Assembly (NCBI GenBank): GCA_951812925.1 | Contig: OX638370.1 | Coordinates: 3,310,001-3,374,000, forward strand | Reading direction: 5' to 3' | DNA from: Calliopum simillimum | Lineage: Eukaryota; Arthropoda; Insecta; Diptera; Lauxaniidae | Length of the DNA: 64,000 bases | Shown: piece after piece, positions 9,809 to 22,915 of the stretch | Layout: each line of letters begins with the position of its first letter | How positions within the stretch are numbered: the first letter of the stretch is position 1 | The notes under the pieces: generated by a model | The model's database searches: none | Told to the model about the DNA's origin: nothing | The model's input: the letters and a program-made list of their open reading frames with translations, nothing else | Position numbers and translations under genes: made by a program

Positions 9809-12800
9809 CTGTATGGAGAAGTTTCTAAGCTTGATCACACTTGCGAAAAAACACTTTGAAATTTTGAAATCTCTTTGCAAATTTCATAGGGAAATTTATT
9901 AAATGTTTATTATACGTCGTGTTTAGCAAAGAAACTAAAACTTTACGCAGGGTGTAAACGTTAAGATTTCGAGGCATCTTGGAGGTGATATAAGAGGTTT
10001 AGACTAACAAAAAATTGTATGTGAGTTGCTTATTAAATTTTCTTTAAATCGGTGTTGCAGTTGTTATACCAAATTTTTATTTTGAGTTCAGGAAAAAAAC
10101 TTTACTTAAACAAGCTTTATGTTTTTGTTGAGCAAAATTATCACGTACCTTGATTTTAAAAATTCTTTCGAAATTAATTTGCTCTTTTGAATTAAAGTAT
10201 TTTTTTCTGACTTCAGATCAAAAAATTGGTAGAACAAATGTACTACCAAATTAAAAAAAATTTAAGGAAAATTTGAAAAAAAAAATAATAAAAAAAAAAA
10301 TATATATTAGAAAGCTCATAAAGGTGGCTTAAGGTTTCCCTTATCGAAAAGTTTTCTGTCAAACTTTTTTTGTTAAAACATGTCAAAATATTAGGTTTTC
10401 CACTAAAACACCTCAGGGGTACATTTTATACTCCATACAATTTTTTGCTAGCCTTGGCCTTCCCTTACGTCACTTTAACGTTTACATCCTATATAATAGT
10501 AAATTCAAGAATTTTCTTAGTACAATTTTTAAATATTATGAGCACAGTTAAAGTATTTGTTTTCTTACAGCCAATATTTAGATTTTTAGCATTTATTGCT
10601 AAACATATGTTGCGAATAATTAAATGTAACTCATACGTTATGTTAGAAAAAAAATTAAGTTTTTTTATCTGATTATTGAGTGGTTTTTCTTTACCATATG
10701 ATTCTTAATTTCAACAACTGAAAATTTCGCTGGATACACGTAGATCAACGCCTTTGTTTTAATTTTGTGAACTAGCACTTTAATTGGACATTTTTTACCA
10801 ACTGAAGACCCCGGCTACTCCACTGTACGAAGCCAACTACCACCAAATAAACAAACATTAAACAACTGACTGCAGCAACATGTTGTTGTTGCTAATGATA
10901 TTACTGGTGCTATATTTGATGGCTTTTATGCAAAGGACAGCGTGCCACGTCTTTGAAATGTTAATGACTTGAGGATAAAGTTACTAACTAACTTATAATG
11001 TCTGTCGCTGAAGCTGACTGTCCGTCCTGCCGTCCGTCCAACTGTTTAAAGTTCTTCTGAACACTATGCGCTTGGTTAGTGTCGTCGTTTTTGTTACACA
11101 TGAGCGGCAAAGCGTTGACTGTTGTTGCTTCTAAGACACCAATACATCGTAGTTGTTTTCCTTGTGCTTCAGTGTAATTGGCTTAGCCAGAGCATTTTCA
11201 TGTAGTGGTAGTATATTGTATGTAGTCATCCTTGTCGGTAGCCGCACTTAAATTAATATTATTTTGGCCATTTAATATTTAAGCCGTTATTTGTCTAAGA
11301 AGGATAAGCATCCTGGTTATTTGTGCTAGCATCGCATCATCGCATCGCATGTCAATTAGTGGCAATTTGTTGCCATGTTTTGTATGATGGCAGGGCTAAA
11401 TTTTTGGTAAAAGCTGATAATCATTTAGTTGAAGCACATGAGCAATAAAGTGGTATTAAATAATGAGTGATTGTTGGATTTATTGATTTCATTAAAAAAT
11501 TAACTGATCATTGAAAGTCACTTGAAGCGAAAAGCAGATTCAAAGATTTGTTTATTTTTATATGGACAAGTTGTACGAAAAATAAATTGATAAAGTTCTA
11601 AGAAATTGTCAAAATTCTGAAAATAAGATTTGCAAATTTTAAAAAATGTGTATTTATATTGCAGCGGCCATTATTGAAACTTTAAATAGTGTTAGCGAAT
11701 AAAATGCTAATCAAATGGATCGTATTACGTACTTCCTAAATTACATCCAATTTTTTTATTCTATATTTAAACATTTGAAAAGTAAATAAAATTCCATATT
11801 ACAATATCACTCATACGTCATGTTAACTGCGTAAAAACTTTTTCTACTTTTGTTAATAAGTAGCGGAAAAAGATCATCACCATGGATTAATACACGTACA
11901 GCACTATCAACAGATAAATCACATCCTTCAACATCATCGCATATCGTACGAACATCTTGTATCAACATCCCGTGTGTCACCTGGCAATTACACTGCTGCA
12001 AATAATCCAATGATTAATTTTGCGCCTTGCAGCAACATCATAGTCATCATCGCTATCTTCCATACAGCAGCAACATTTCCTTCGTCGCCAACACATTTAT
12101 TGTGCTGCTGCTGCTGCTGATGCATTCAATGTCTGTTAAGTGTCTCACTGATTGCATGCAACAACATGCAGTGCACGCACTCCTCGGTACAATAAGAATA
12201 TCAATGGAAATACAAACAAATTATCACGTTACACAGCATGTTGCGTGAAATTTGCACGCATACAAACACATAAGTAGGTACAAAATGCATACGCAGGCAT
12301 TAAGTGAAGAATTTGACTTGAAGGCTTGAAAGCCAACGTTGATGGTCTGATTAAAGTCAGCGGTGACGTTACATTTCAAGCTGACGACAAATTGTGTCGT
12401 AGATATGAGAGGCAAGTGATGTTTGTTGTTGTTGCTGTTTTTGTTGTTGTTGTTGTTGATGTTAGTAGCAGCAGCAACAAATTGCGACAAATTTTATGCT
12501 ATGGGGTGCAAAAAGGAATGTTAATTAGGCTGGTTTAGAAAATTTTGTTTTTTTTTAAATTTATGAGAAGCTATGAGGAGTTATAGGGAAAAACTTATTT
12601 TCAGACTTATTTTGGAAAAATATATTCTTGAGCTTTAAGCTTATTTAATTAGCTTTAAAAAAATGTATCTGGTTTATAACATTTTAAATGATTTTGCAAA
12701 GTTCTGGACCTTCAGAGTTGATATTTTAATTTTTTTTTTTGTTTGTTTTGGACTTTAGCGGTAATTTTAGTACGAAAAAGATCACATTAACATACCTTTT

Positions 12801-13785
12801 TTATTTCTTTTTTAAATTATTGCTAAATTTTCTTTAATCCAGTGGTACATTTATCATACCAACTTTTTAATTTTAGGCCAGAAAAAAGTCTGAGCCACTT
12901 TAGTGCATTGTGTATGTATTTGTGTGTTCTTATTATTAGCCACATTCGCTTGTAATCGACAAATTTTAATTGTCTTTGTATGCGTACTCATTCATATAAC
13001 TGTAGTGTTAGTGTTATTGCACACATACACATATTTGTTGTTACTGCACTGTTGCTGCTAGCATAGCGCGTAAAGTGTTGCCACCAACTTTGAGTTGATG
13101 TTGTGCCGTTGCCGTTGCATTCTGTTGAAAGCTGTAACGCTTGCGGCCAAGTTTTTGCTTAACTGGTTGTTGCTTTCTGCTGAAAGCTGCTTCACAATTG
13201 CTGCTGCTGCCACTGTAGGTGCAAGTTGCTGCAGGTGAAGCACTTTAAGAAGCCATTCAGCAATGGTGTTAATAATGTGATTGTATTTATGTTACCAGCA
13301 ATGGAATGCAATTGAGTTTATTGTGATAATTAAACCAATTAAGAGAGATTTCAGGCGCTTATACAGTTCACAGTTGTTGGTTTAATAAGGAAATCTACTA
13401 AGAGCTTGAGGTTGGCAAAGGTAAATTGTGCTGGTTTAAGAGAAATAAAATCTCTAAAACTTAACTTTTTTTCAACAAATCAAAAAAATTTTATCTATTT
13501 GAATAAAAAAGCGAAATCAAAATGACTTTTTTGTACAATTTGTCCATAATCCATTGTATACTTAAGCGGCCATATATTAAATACTTATTTTATTTTTCGA
13601 CAAAATTCACATTTTAAGAGAACAGTTATATTTTAGCTTTCAATAACATCGAACTTGATACAATCGAGTTTATACTTTGTATTTATTATATCATAACGTA
13701 AAAAAATATGTTGCTCATACGTCATGTTAAACAAACGCAAAATTACTTTTTATTTTTTGATTTAACTAAGCTTGTTTTAAAAAAT
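9809..13785. other. Intergenic DNA with degenerate dispersed repeats, no gene
   Basis: No coding-like frame. Short sequences recur: a CTCATACG(T)CATGTT-type word near 10630, 11808 and 13715 (a weaker form near 9915), and a TAAATTTTCTTTAA-containing stretch near 10035 and 12825. CAG/CTG and CAA/TTG microsatellites lie near 12100 and 12425-12480. These look like eroded transposon ends rather than genes. Confidence 0.55.
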
Positions 13786-13898
13786 AAATGTCCCGATTCA
13801 ATTTATATACGTACCAAATCCCATTAAAGTGCGTTAAATAGTTTCAGAGATATAACATTCTTTTAAGGGCGTTGACATTACTTTTGCCGATACCCTTA

Positions 13899-14361
13899 GG
13901 TTAGGTTAGGTTGGGGTGGCGGTAGTTGCGTAAGCAAAAACCTCACATAGACCAACTAGGTCTATAGCGTTACCACAAAACTCCTTTCCGTTGGGAGAAT
14001 AGCAGTGTTCTTGCTTCATGATTTTCATCTATATCAAAGGTTCCAGTTTTTAAGGCGAAATTCATTAGTTTCGATAATGCTGTTCCAATTGTCTCATTTA
14101 TGGAGCCGAACATAGCCTGCCCAAGAGTTGCCATTCTGCGTCTGGTTAGCGCCGGGCAATAGCACAAGACGTGCTCTACCGTTTCTTCCTCATCGGGTTC
14201 GAAACAGTTTCTGTACCATTTGTTTGATATTAATCCCATCCTGCATGCATGGTGTCCAATTAGGCAGTGTCCAGTTGTAACACCAATCAACAGTCTGCAA
14301 TTAATTTTGCTAAGAGAAAGTACATACGTAGTTTTGTAATTATTGTAAGAGGGCCAGAATA
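13899..14361 (-). mobile_element. 5'-truncated non-LTR retrotransposon (LINE)
   Basis: 463-bp insertion flanked by a perfect 12-bp target duplication, CCGATACCCTTA, at 13887-13898 and 14362-14373. The 3' end (left, minus strand) is a short run of AACCT units. This fits target-primed reverse transcription with 5' truncation. It belongs to an I/R1/Loa-like group judging from the C-terminal protein. Confidence 0.88.
13970..14361 (-). pseudogene. C-terminus of a LINE reverse transcriptase polyprotein
   Basis: About 130 codons are left. The segment GVTTGHCLIGHHACRMG, followed by a Cys/His cluster with EEETVEHVLCYCPAL and RRRMATLG, matches the conserved C-terminal tail found after the RNase H domain in I-, R1- and Loa-type LINE proteins. 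The natural stop is kept (after FSQRKGVLW); the 5' end is missing by truncation. The ATG upstream at 14386 lies in flanking DNA and is not a real start. Confidence 0.8.
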
Positions 14362-14840
14362 CCGATACCCTTAATAAACGTACCAAATCTCATTTATGTT
14401 CGTTAAATATTTTCTGAGATATGAAAAATTAATTTTTTTGAAAATACAAAAAATACGAACCAAAAATTTTTGGCACCCTTGGTTGAAAAAAAAAATTTTT
14501 TACTTAGATGTCGTAAAAAGCCATGAGACGCGTAGAAACACGAAAAAAACGGGGAAAAAGTATTTTTTTTAGTTTTGTTTCCCACATCCAAGGGGGCACC
14601 CTTTGGTGAAAAAAAAAAAAAGGTTTCCACTCCAAGTGGGGACCATTGGGGGAAAAAACTTTTTTTGCACTAAAATGTCGTTAAAAAGTCATGAAACGCG
14701 TTCAAAAATACGAAAAAAACAAAAAAATTTTATTTTTTAAAAAATGACGCAAAATGACGAATCTGTGGTTTAAATTTTTACGATGGTCGGTCCAGCCGTT
14801 TGGGTGTCTATATTACAGACATACGAACGCCATAAAAATT

Positions 14841-15574
14841 TGACCCATTTTAGTAAATGTTATTTATTGCCAAAAACTGCACTTTCTTAAAACTCCATTT
14901 CTCATCTCAATTTCATTCATAAGTGGAACCTACCAAAAGCAATAAATTACAGTGGTGTCCTCAACAAATTTGACAGCAACGATTCTATCACAGCTGTCCC
15001 CCAGACACACAAATGCAAATTGCAAATTTTCTCTTCATTCTTTATTTTTGTTGAGTGTCCTTCAAGCGCATCGTCACCGTCGGCGTCGTTGTCATTATTA
15101 TACCTTCAGGCAGGCTGAGTTGAAATCGATATATATGATGATTGATTGATGAACTGCGTGCGCCAGCATAATTCTGCCAACGCCAATTTCGCGCTACTAA
15201 ATAACATACACATGCACGCATATCCTTTTGAATGAAACAGCGTACTCTGTCTGTTAATTTATGAGCAATAAATACAATGCCATAGACGCCAAGACGCCAT
15301 ATTGTCCTCCAACAATTGATGTCTTTGCATTGCCTGTCTGCCTACTGGCTGCTACTATCATTGCTGTTGCTGTTGCTGCTCCCGTTTTGCTCTCTCAAGT
15401 CAAGAAGTGTAAATTTCCTTAGTAATCGATAGTGTGTCAGGGTTCATGTTTCTGTTCGAATTGGTGACGTTAGTTTGTGCCATAAGTGTAGAGCACCGTC
15501 TTGAAGTTAGTTATTTTGACAGATTCATTTTTAATTTTATACAAATTTTAATAGTACATATCCCAATCAATTTT
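14841..15574. other. Intergenic DNA, nothing recognised
   Basis: No coding-like frame and no clear repeat beyond short CTG/TTG runs near 15365-15385. Confidence 0.5.
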
Positions 15575-15972
15575 GTAACGTAAAGTAAGATAACGTAACG
15601 TAAAGAAAGGTAACGTAACGCAAAATATCGTAACGTAAAGTATCATAACGTAACGCAAAGTAGCAAGTGATAAAAACGTTACATAACGTAATGTAATGTA
15701 ATGTAACGTTACGTAAAGTAACGTAAAGCAAAGTGAATTAAACTAACGCAACGAAACGTAAAGTCAAGTAACGTAAAAAATCGTAACGTAAAGTAACATA
15801 ACGTAATGTAAAGTAGCGAAAGATAAAAACGTAACGTTACATAACGTAACAAAAATAAGTTAACGTAAAGTAAAGTGAATTAAAGTGACGTATCGAAACG
15901 TAAAGTAAAGAAAAGTAACAAAATGCAACGTAACGTAACGTGAAGTAAATTAACGTAACATAACATAAGTTT
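15575..15972. repeat. TAACG/TAAAG tandem array
   Basis: About 400 bp made almost wholly of 5-bp words TAACG, TAAAG, TAATG and close variants, partly in 10- and 15-bp combinations. A degenerate simple-sequence array. Confidence 0.9.
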
Positions 15973-17840
15973 TTATTTTCTATTAAGTTCTATCATTTTG
16001 CAATCAACATGGGATGACTTCCTTCTGCGAAAATTGTCTGCCAATCCATTAAACTTAACCAACTTAAATATGGCCATTTTTTCATGTTCCATTTTCTTAT
16101 TCCCCTTCCTTTACTTCTTACTTTGCAGTGCTGTTTATTTCGTACAATTACGTCTTATAGACTTTTCTCATTTTCACCAGTGGAAAACTTCTGCTTCTGC
16201 TAACAAAGTTTTCTTCCTACTTTTTGTTTTCAACTTTACTACTTTTCTTTGTTAAGCGTATAACAAATGCGTGGCATGTCCTTGCAGTAGTGGCAAGGAT
16301 ATAAGCTCTCAAATTATTTCACACAGACTTTTTTCACTGTTGTTGGTTGTTTTTCTTTTATTTCGTTTTTTTTTTTTTTGCTGGACAATGTATTGCCATG
16401 AAAATAAACGCATTTAAATATGGTGAGCAAAAGGCGCGAAATTGCAAAACTTTAAGATACTTGATGTTACTTTGGTCTACATATATGTATGCAGTTAAGT
16501 ATCAAAGGCAACAACAACAATAAATGCAAAAGCATTCAAAATAGTTTTAGTGCGCTTTTAAAAAAACGGCCATATATTTTGGACAGGCAGAGAAAATTTT
16601 AGAGTCGTCTGACTTTCAACCTGTAGGACACCAACATGCCTGGGAAAAAGTGCAATCCAAAAATATTTGTTTGTTTTAAGTACACATATTTTTAAGTAAA
16701 TAAGCCACCCTTGTAGTGAAACTTAAAGACGAATAATTTTTGAGCTCACAAGAAAGATTTCTGGAGTTTTTGTAATTTTTGGTGATAAGAGTTTTTCATT
16801 AAAAATTTCATAAAAAAAGTTTTCAGGATAAAACTCCAAGAGTTTTAAAGAAAACTCTAATATAATTTTTCCAAAAAATTTTTTCTTTTCATGTTAATCG
16901 CCAAATAAGAGATGAATTCTAATAAGAGTTCTGAGTAGGGCTCGAAGACATGAACAAATTCCTGGATGGGCACATCTTTCCTCAATCAAAAAAAAAACTT
17001 TCGTGAAAATGCCTACATCATCTCATTCCAAATCCCAGTTGATAATTTTTTTAAATGAGATTGAAAATCTATACTTTTTCAGAAATTGCTTTATTAAGAA
17101 TGGTTTAAAAGCATAGTTTTTGAGTTTATATAGAGGAAGTTTTTCTACTATTCTTCGTCTTCAAAATAAACTATACGTATGAATTGGTCTTGTATGATTC
17201 TTCCTTAAAAAGTTATGACTACTTTATAATGATTTATGAAACTTAAAAATCGTATGTAGATTTTCATATGATTTTTCACTCCATGGTTTTATTTTCAAAT
17301 GGTCATCACTTTTATGCCCTCTCTATACAACCTTAAAAAATCATGTTTTTGAACTCTTAGGTAAGAATGTTTTAAAAACCATATGTGATAACGCAGTTTT
17401 GAGATCGATTCGGATTCAGAACCGACAAATACATCTAAAAATGTTGTATTTTGGTTTTGGTATGTTGAATTTTTTTAAAAGTATATTTTTTTGACTTTAT
17501 TTTAAAAACGATCATTTAGGATATCATTCGGAATAAATTTCGAAACTTTAAATAGCCAGAATAAGACGCAATGAACCGCTTTATTAGGTGTTTTCATGAA
17601 ATTTTGTTTTTATTGACGATAGTTGTGTGGGAATGTCTTCAGGTAAGAGTTAAAATTTTCACTGGATACAACGGAAATCGGTGCGTAATAGAAATTTTTA
17701 ACATTGTACGTATTTCACTTGATACAAAATAAGTCATCAAAAATAAATTTTGTAAGTTCGATAAACCATTTTATGAACTGTTGCACCCAAATCTTTTTGG
17801 CATCCATGAGCGCGGGTTCAAATCCTAGTGTGAGTCATTT
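15973..17840. other. Intergenic DNA, nothing recognised
   Basis: AT-rich with no coding-like frame. A tRNA-like B box (GGGTTCAAATCC) occurs near 17816 directly before the next repeat, but no matching tRNA fold was found. Confidence 0.5.
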
Positions 17841-18925
17841 TTATAACCCTACACCCAGGGTATATTCACTTCGTCCTTCCGTTTGTAACGCAGAGAAGGA
17901 GGCGTGGCAGGTATAAAAAAGTATATATATTCTTGCTCAGCGTCACCTCTTGAGTCGATATAGCCATGTCCGTCTGTCTGGCTGGCTGGCTGGGTGGCTG
18001 GCTGGCTGGATGGCTGTGTGTTGAAATACACTTTTTGGGAAAACTGAGCAAGATAATTCAATGAAATTTGGTACACTGCCTCCGTCGTCAAAGTTAGCTC
18101 GGGGGTTTGAAAATGAGAAAAATCGGTCAACGGACACGCCTACCGCCCATACAAAAATTATATTCAAAATGCAATTTTAGGAGTATTTTTCACGACAATG
18201 CAACCACAATACACATAAGTACTACGAATTGTAAGCGCAAGCTCTGATAAAAAACTGAGCGAATTCGGACAAGAGGGCGTGGCACCTCCCATATGAGCAA
18301 AAGCTTCAAAACGCTATACTGAAAGCGTTTTTTGAGATATTCAAACTAACTTTGACTCAGACACTAAAAATTATAAATGAAAGCTCTCAGAAAAAATTGG
18401 TTGAAATCGTACAAGGGGGCGTGGCACCTCCCATATAAGCAAAAGTTTCAAAATGCTATGCTGAAAAAGTTTTTTGAGATAATCCAACTAAATTTCACTC
18501 TGACACTAAAAACTATAAATGCAAGCTCTGAACAAAAGCTGGGTGTACTCGGATAAGAGGGCGTGGCACCTCCCATATAAGCAAAAGCTTCAAAACGCTA
18601 TACTAAAAGCGTTTTATGAGATATTCAAACCAAATTTGACTCAGACACTAAGAATTATAAATGAAAGCTCTCAGCAAAAATTGGGTGAAATCAGACAAAG
18701 GGGCGTGGCACCTCCCATATAAGCAAAAGATTCAAAATGCTATACTGAAAGAGCTTTTTGAGATAATCCAACTAAATTTCACTCTGACACTAAAAACTAT
18801 AAATGCAAGCTCTGAACAAAAACTGGGTGTACTCGGAAAAGAGGGCGTGGCACCTCCTATATACGCAAAATTTTCAAAATACTGCAGTGTGTGGTATTTA
18901 TTTTTTGGCCAGGCCAAAATTTACA
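17841..18925 (+). repeat. Dispersed repeat, copy 1, with 142-bp tandem core
   Basis: Begins at TTATAACCCTACACCCAGGG and ends near GGCCAGGCCAAAATTT. The left part carries a GTCCGTCTGTCTGGCTGGC run and the segment CGAGTCGATATAGCCATGTC, typical of a repeat class common in fly genomes. The centre (about 18235-18880) is a tandem array of ~142-bp units around GGGCGTGGCACCTCCCATAT. Two unit types alternate: one has AAGCTCTGAACAAAA, the other AAGCTCTCAGAAAAA. Short open frames here are by-products of the repeat. A second copy lies at 31008-31712. Confidence 0.8.
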
Positions 18926-21900
18926 CCCTTACTAGTTTTTTCTTAATTTTTAATTTTTTTTTCAATTTTTTTTAGTTCACTTCTCTCTTTTCCTTTCTTT
19001 AATTCATTTACTTTTGTTTAATTAAATTGAAATTAAATACACAATGAAGCATTCAAATATCAAATTGTGTAAGCAAATTGTATGCTTGTATATAACATAC
19101 TTCAATGGTGAAGAGGATAAGTTTCAGTCTCTCGTCGAAAGGTCCTAGGTTCAAACCCTCGTCAAGTCATTCGATAACTTTTTTTTTTAACGTCAAACAT
19201 TTAAAGTATTTGATTGAAAAGAAATAGTTATTATTTGCCTCAAGTGTTAAAGTAGTTCCATCTGTATCACTTATGGCAAACCATTTTTTTTACAGTGTAG
19301 AAAGAACTCTTCATTATAAAAGAACTGCAGAACTATTCTCAATTGACTCATAACTTGAAAATTTTTTTCGGTTTCTGAAAATTCCGGATCAACTTTACAT
19401 GAGTCAAAAGAAGACCTTATTTGGAAAAATGGAACTGTAGACCTTTCGAAGAGTTAATTACTTTCTCTCATAATTTTTTTATGGGAACGAATTCCGTGAG
19501 GGGAAAGTCTTCAGATTAAGGTTAATTTTTTTAGAGGGATTAATGAAATTCTCATTATATTAAAGACACTTTTTACATTGTATGTCACGAAAGTTCTTCA
19601 ACTATAAGTTCGCTTCTTCACACAATTTCCTCCACTTGCAATAAGTAATTACTATATACGGCACTGTGCATATGAGGCAAATCTCTGTGTTAATTGTATT
19701 GACAGATATCCTGCCGACAGAGATTTAATAAATGCAATTTGTTTCCGAGGAGTTGAAAGGCGCTTCTGACTAAATATGAGCCAGTCTACAAAAACTACAA
19801 GTTCATGATTAGTACAAGCCCGAAATTAGTAAAAAATGGATACAGTGGGGAACAGTTTGATACCAGTTTGTAATTTGTAGGGGAAAATAAATTTGAATCG
19901 TAACAAAGACAAATTACAAATTTCGTATTTGGATTAGTTTGTGTTTCATTTCACTTGAATTACACTATGCAACAGCCAAATCTCCCAGTGAATGCCACTA
20001 TCCACTTCATATGTTAAATGAGCTGTTGATTCCGAAAATTGCATTATTTTTTTTTTATTTTGTGTCGTTTTTGAGATATCGGTCATTTTCGGTTTTCGGA
20101 CCAAAAAAAAAGATAGTACCATTTAAATATAAATTTCGCAAGAACTAATGTTTGTATTCAAATTTATTATATGTCATATTAAAGGTAATCAAATTACCTA
20201 CAAATAATGTTCACATCACTTTTTGGTTGGTTTGTTAGTTTCGGCGAAATAAATTGATTTCTAAAAAAAATATTTTTTTTTTCGAAAAAATTAACAAAAG
20301 ATCAAAATCAACTGCAGATTTATACAAGAAGAAATAACTTTTTCATAATTTTTTTTTGTTTTTGTGTCATAGACTATATATTTGTGAAGAAAATAAGATA
20401 CCACTTAAAAACATCGATAGGAAAATGCAAAAGTTGTATACAATTCATTGATAAATTACTAAAATGCAGAAATTTCGTAGGACACCAACACACAAAAAAA
20501 ACCATTGCTTGTATGCAAAAAGGACTGAAGTCGGACCAGTATTGGTTGGTAGAGGACTAGTTAATGAACTACACTTGAACTAGTCCATTTGCCTGCAGGG
20601 TAATTATCGAAAAATTCGGGATTCTTTTGTCATTAATACATTTGAAAAATTTACTTGATGGCGTAATTGAAAAATTATGATCATGTTTTCAATTTAGCTT
20701 GACGCTTCAAAATGCTGCTTGTCTTTTAAAGAAGTTTTCAAATAGTTTTACCTTATATGTACTGAAAACCATTACCCTACAAAAACAAGCAACAAGAACT
20801 TCCTGAGCTTTTGTCATTTTTCATTTCCGGTTATAATTTGTGCAACGATTGTTGACATAAATTTCTGGTTGCAGTTCAATAAAATTTCCAGCTTAAGTTG
20901 CAATAAACATGCAAAAGCGCAAATAATACCGCACAGCCATGTTTAATTTTTTAACAGTCAGCTGGACAAAAAAAAAAAAAAAGAGAAAAAAAAATATGAC
21001 AAAAGACTTGAAAAACTTATTCACCATAAAGAAGTAAACAATTTTTGTTTCTCATTCAATTTGTTCTTTTGTTGTTGTGCAAAATGTAATCCCGCTGGAA
21101 ATCATATGATATTCTGAGCTTTAACAGATTTTCAATTGTTTTTTTTTTTTTTAAACAATTGCTGTTTTTGTTGTTGACACTTTTGCAGGAACTAGCACTA
21201 ATACAACTACAACTACTACTACTACCATTATAGTCATTGTTTTCATTTGCATTTTGGTTACTTCACAAAGTGCTGTAAATTTGTGTATAGCATTGTAAGT
21301 AAATTATTGGAAATTTAAAATTCTTCATTAGATATCCTTAAATGCTTATCATTAACTTTAAAATACAATATAAGTATTGAATTTTATACAAAAATACAAA
21401 TAACAGTCATTTGCCTAGCATGTCGTATGATTGTCTTTGAATTATGGAAAATCATGCCATCAAATTTTTGATGTAGACCATAACTCGGCTCATATTAGAC
21501 AAATTCGATGTATCATCGAAACTTTTTACACATGCCACTTTATAGACTTTGAATGCACTTTAACACAGTTAAATTTTGTTAAATGGCTGCTTAGGAATTC
21601 TTTAAAAATGTTCAAGTTTTTCTGCAGCTGCAACTGAAATCTTTCAACATTTTTCTGCCATATCAACCACTTCTCATAGAATAACTTTCATGCGTGTTTG
21701 TGTGCATTGTTGTCTATTTCTCAGTGTATGTGTGGGCAACACTTGTGCTCGCTCACTTGTCAATTGGCATTTTCTATTGTTGCTGTTGTTATTTGCCTTT
21801 ATTTTGTTTGATGTTTCGTTTGGGGTTCCCATGTTGAGTGTCACATTTTTTGTTGTATGTTGGTTGGTTGTTGTTATTGTAGCTTTTCCATGTGTGTTTG

Positions 21901-22915
21901 TGCTTTTAGCCAAGAGCAGCAAACTGTAACACACTAACAAACAAAAGAAATCTCATTGTTGTAAATTGTGACAAAATAACAAAATTGTTGTGTAATTGGA
22001 AATGTAAAAAAAAATCAGAAAAATAGGGCAGGAAATACAACAAGCTGCCGCAAAAAAAAAGCGTAGGAAAAACTTTATTGCAGTTGGGCTTAGTTTTTCG
22101 TTAAGCATTGGCAACACTGCTAATAATGTTGCTATTAAATCAAAGTGTTTGTAAGCGCGCCAATGGGGCTTAAAATGTTAAATGTAGGCGCTAAAGATAA
22201 CAATACAAAAAAAGTAGCAAAAATTTAATAAAAAACGCAGAGTGTAGTAGACAAATTGGTAGCAGCTGTTGGTAACTATTGCAGCGCAATTAAAAATTTT
22301 TTTGATTACAACATGCGATGGCAAAACTATTGAATTTTGTACTTGATTACACTGCAAAATATGAGAATTATTATTGAAAAGTTTGGCCGCAAATGTCATA
22401 AAGTTAAATGTAGTTTTGGTATGTTAGTGAATATAGGTGATTCTGCAAAAAATGTAACGTTCAATGTTCTGGGGCTCAAAACCATTTTAATTATTCAATA
22501 CGGATAATAATAATATACTTATTTAATATTTGAAGAAAAATATTATTCTAAATATTTTACTATGAAATTATAACATTTAGCGTTAAAAATTCATTCTCCC
22601 TAAGTCACTGTCCCTAACTGCTTTTTCTTGCATTTAATTTGCTTGTTTCGCATATTACGTTATTTGTTTAAAAAAAAATATACTTCATAGCTTGAATATA
22701 TATTTCAGTTACTGTTTTTTCATGACAACTCTTCGAAAAATTTTTTTTAATATTAAATTGATATACATAGAAGTTGGTCTCTCATTTTGGACTATCTCCG
22801 CTCAGTTTTCTTTTTTTACATGTAAATTTGTTTAATATTAAGTAAAAAGAGAACTGAAAGTGAGGAAAAAGAGGTTTTGCAGTTCTTTTTTAACTCAGTT
22901 TTGGTTTTTTGATAG
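18926..22915. other. Intergenic DNA, no gene
   Basis: AT-rich DNA with homopolymer runs and TTG/CAA stretches (21160-21240, 21780-21880). A second tRNA-like B box, AGGTTCAAACCC, is seen near 19151 without a convincing cloverleaf. No coding-like frame. Confidence 0.5.

Larger units (their letters stand above)
13786..14840. repeat. Dispersed repeat interrupted by a LINE, with local duplication
   Basis: Two related stretches (ACGTACCAAATCCCATT near 13810 and ACGTACCAAATCTCATT near 14380) lie either side of the LINE. Further right, a ~180-bp unit containing GTCGTAAAAAGCCATGAGAC / GTCGTTAAAAAGTCATGAAAC is duplicated (about 14470-14555 and 14640-14735). The segment ends near CAGACATACGAACGCCA. Family not recognised. 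Confidence 0.5.

Noticed and set aside
13897..13915. Telomere-like TTAGG repeats
   Set aside because: Only about three units at the 3' end of a LINE with a target duplication; not a telomere.
17810..17835. tRNA gene candidate (B box GGGTTCAAATCC; another at 19151)
   Set aside because: No matching A box and acceptor stem at the right distance; at most an eroded tRNA-derived SINE.
17865..18167. Overlapping minus-strand frames with Pro/Ser/Gln repeats
   Set aside because: They read through the GTCTGGCTGGC run of a dispersed repeat that occurs again at 31140.
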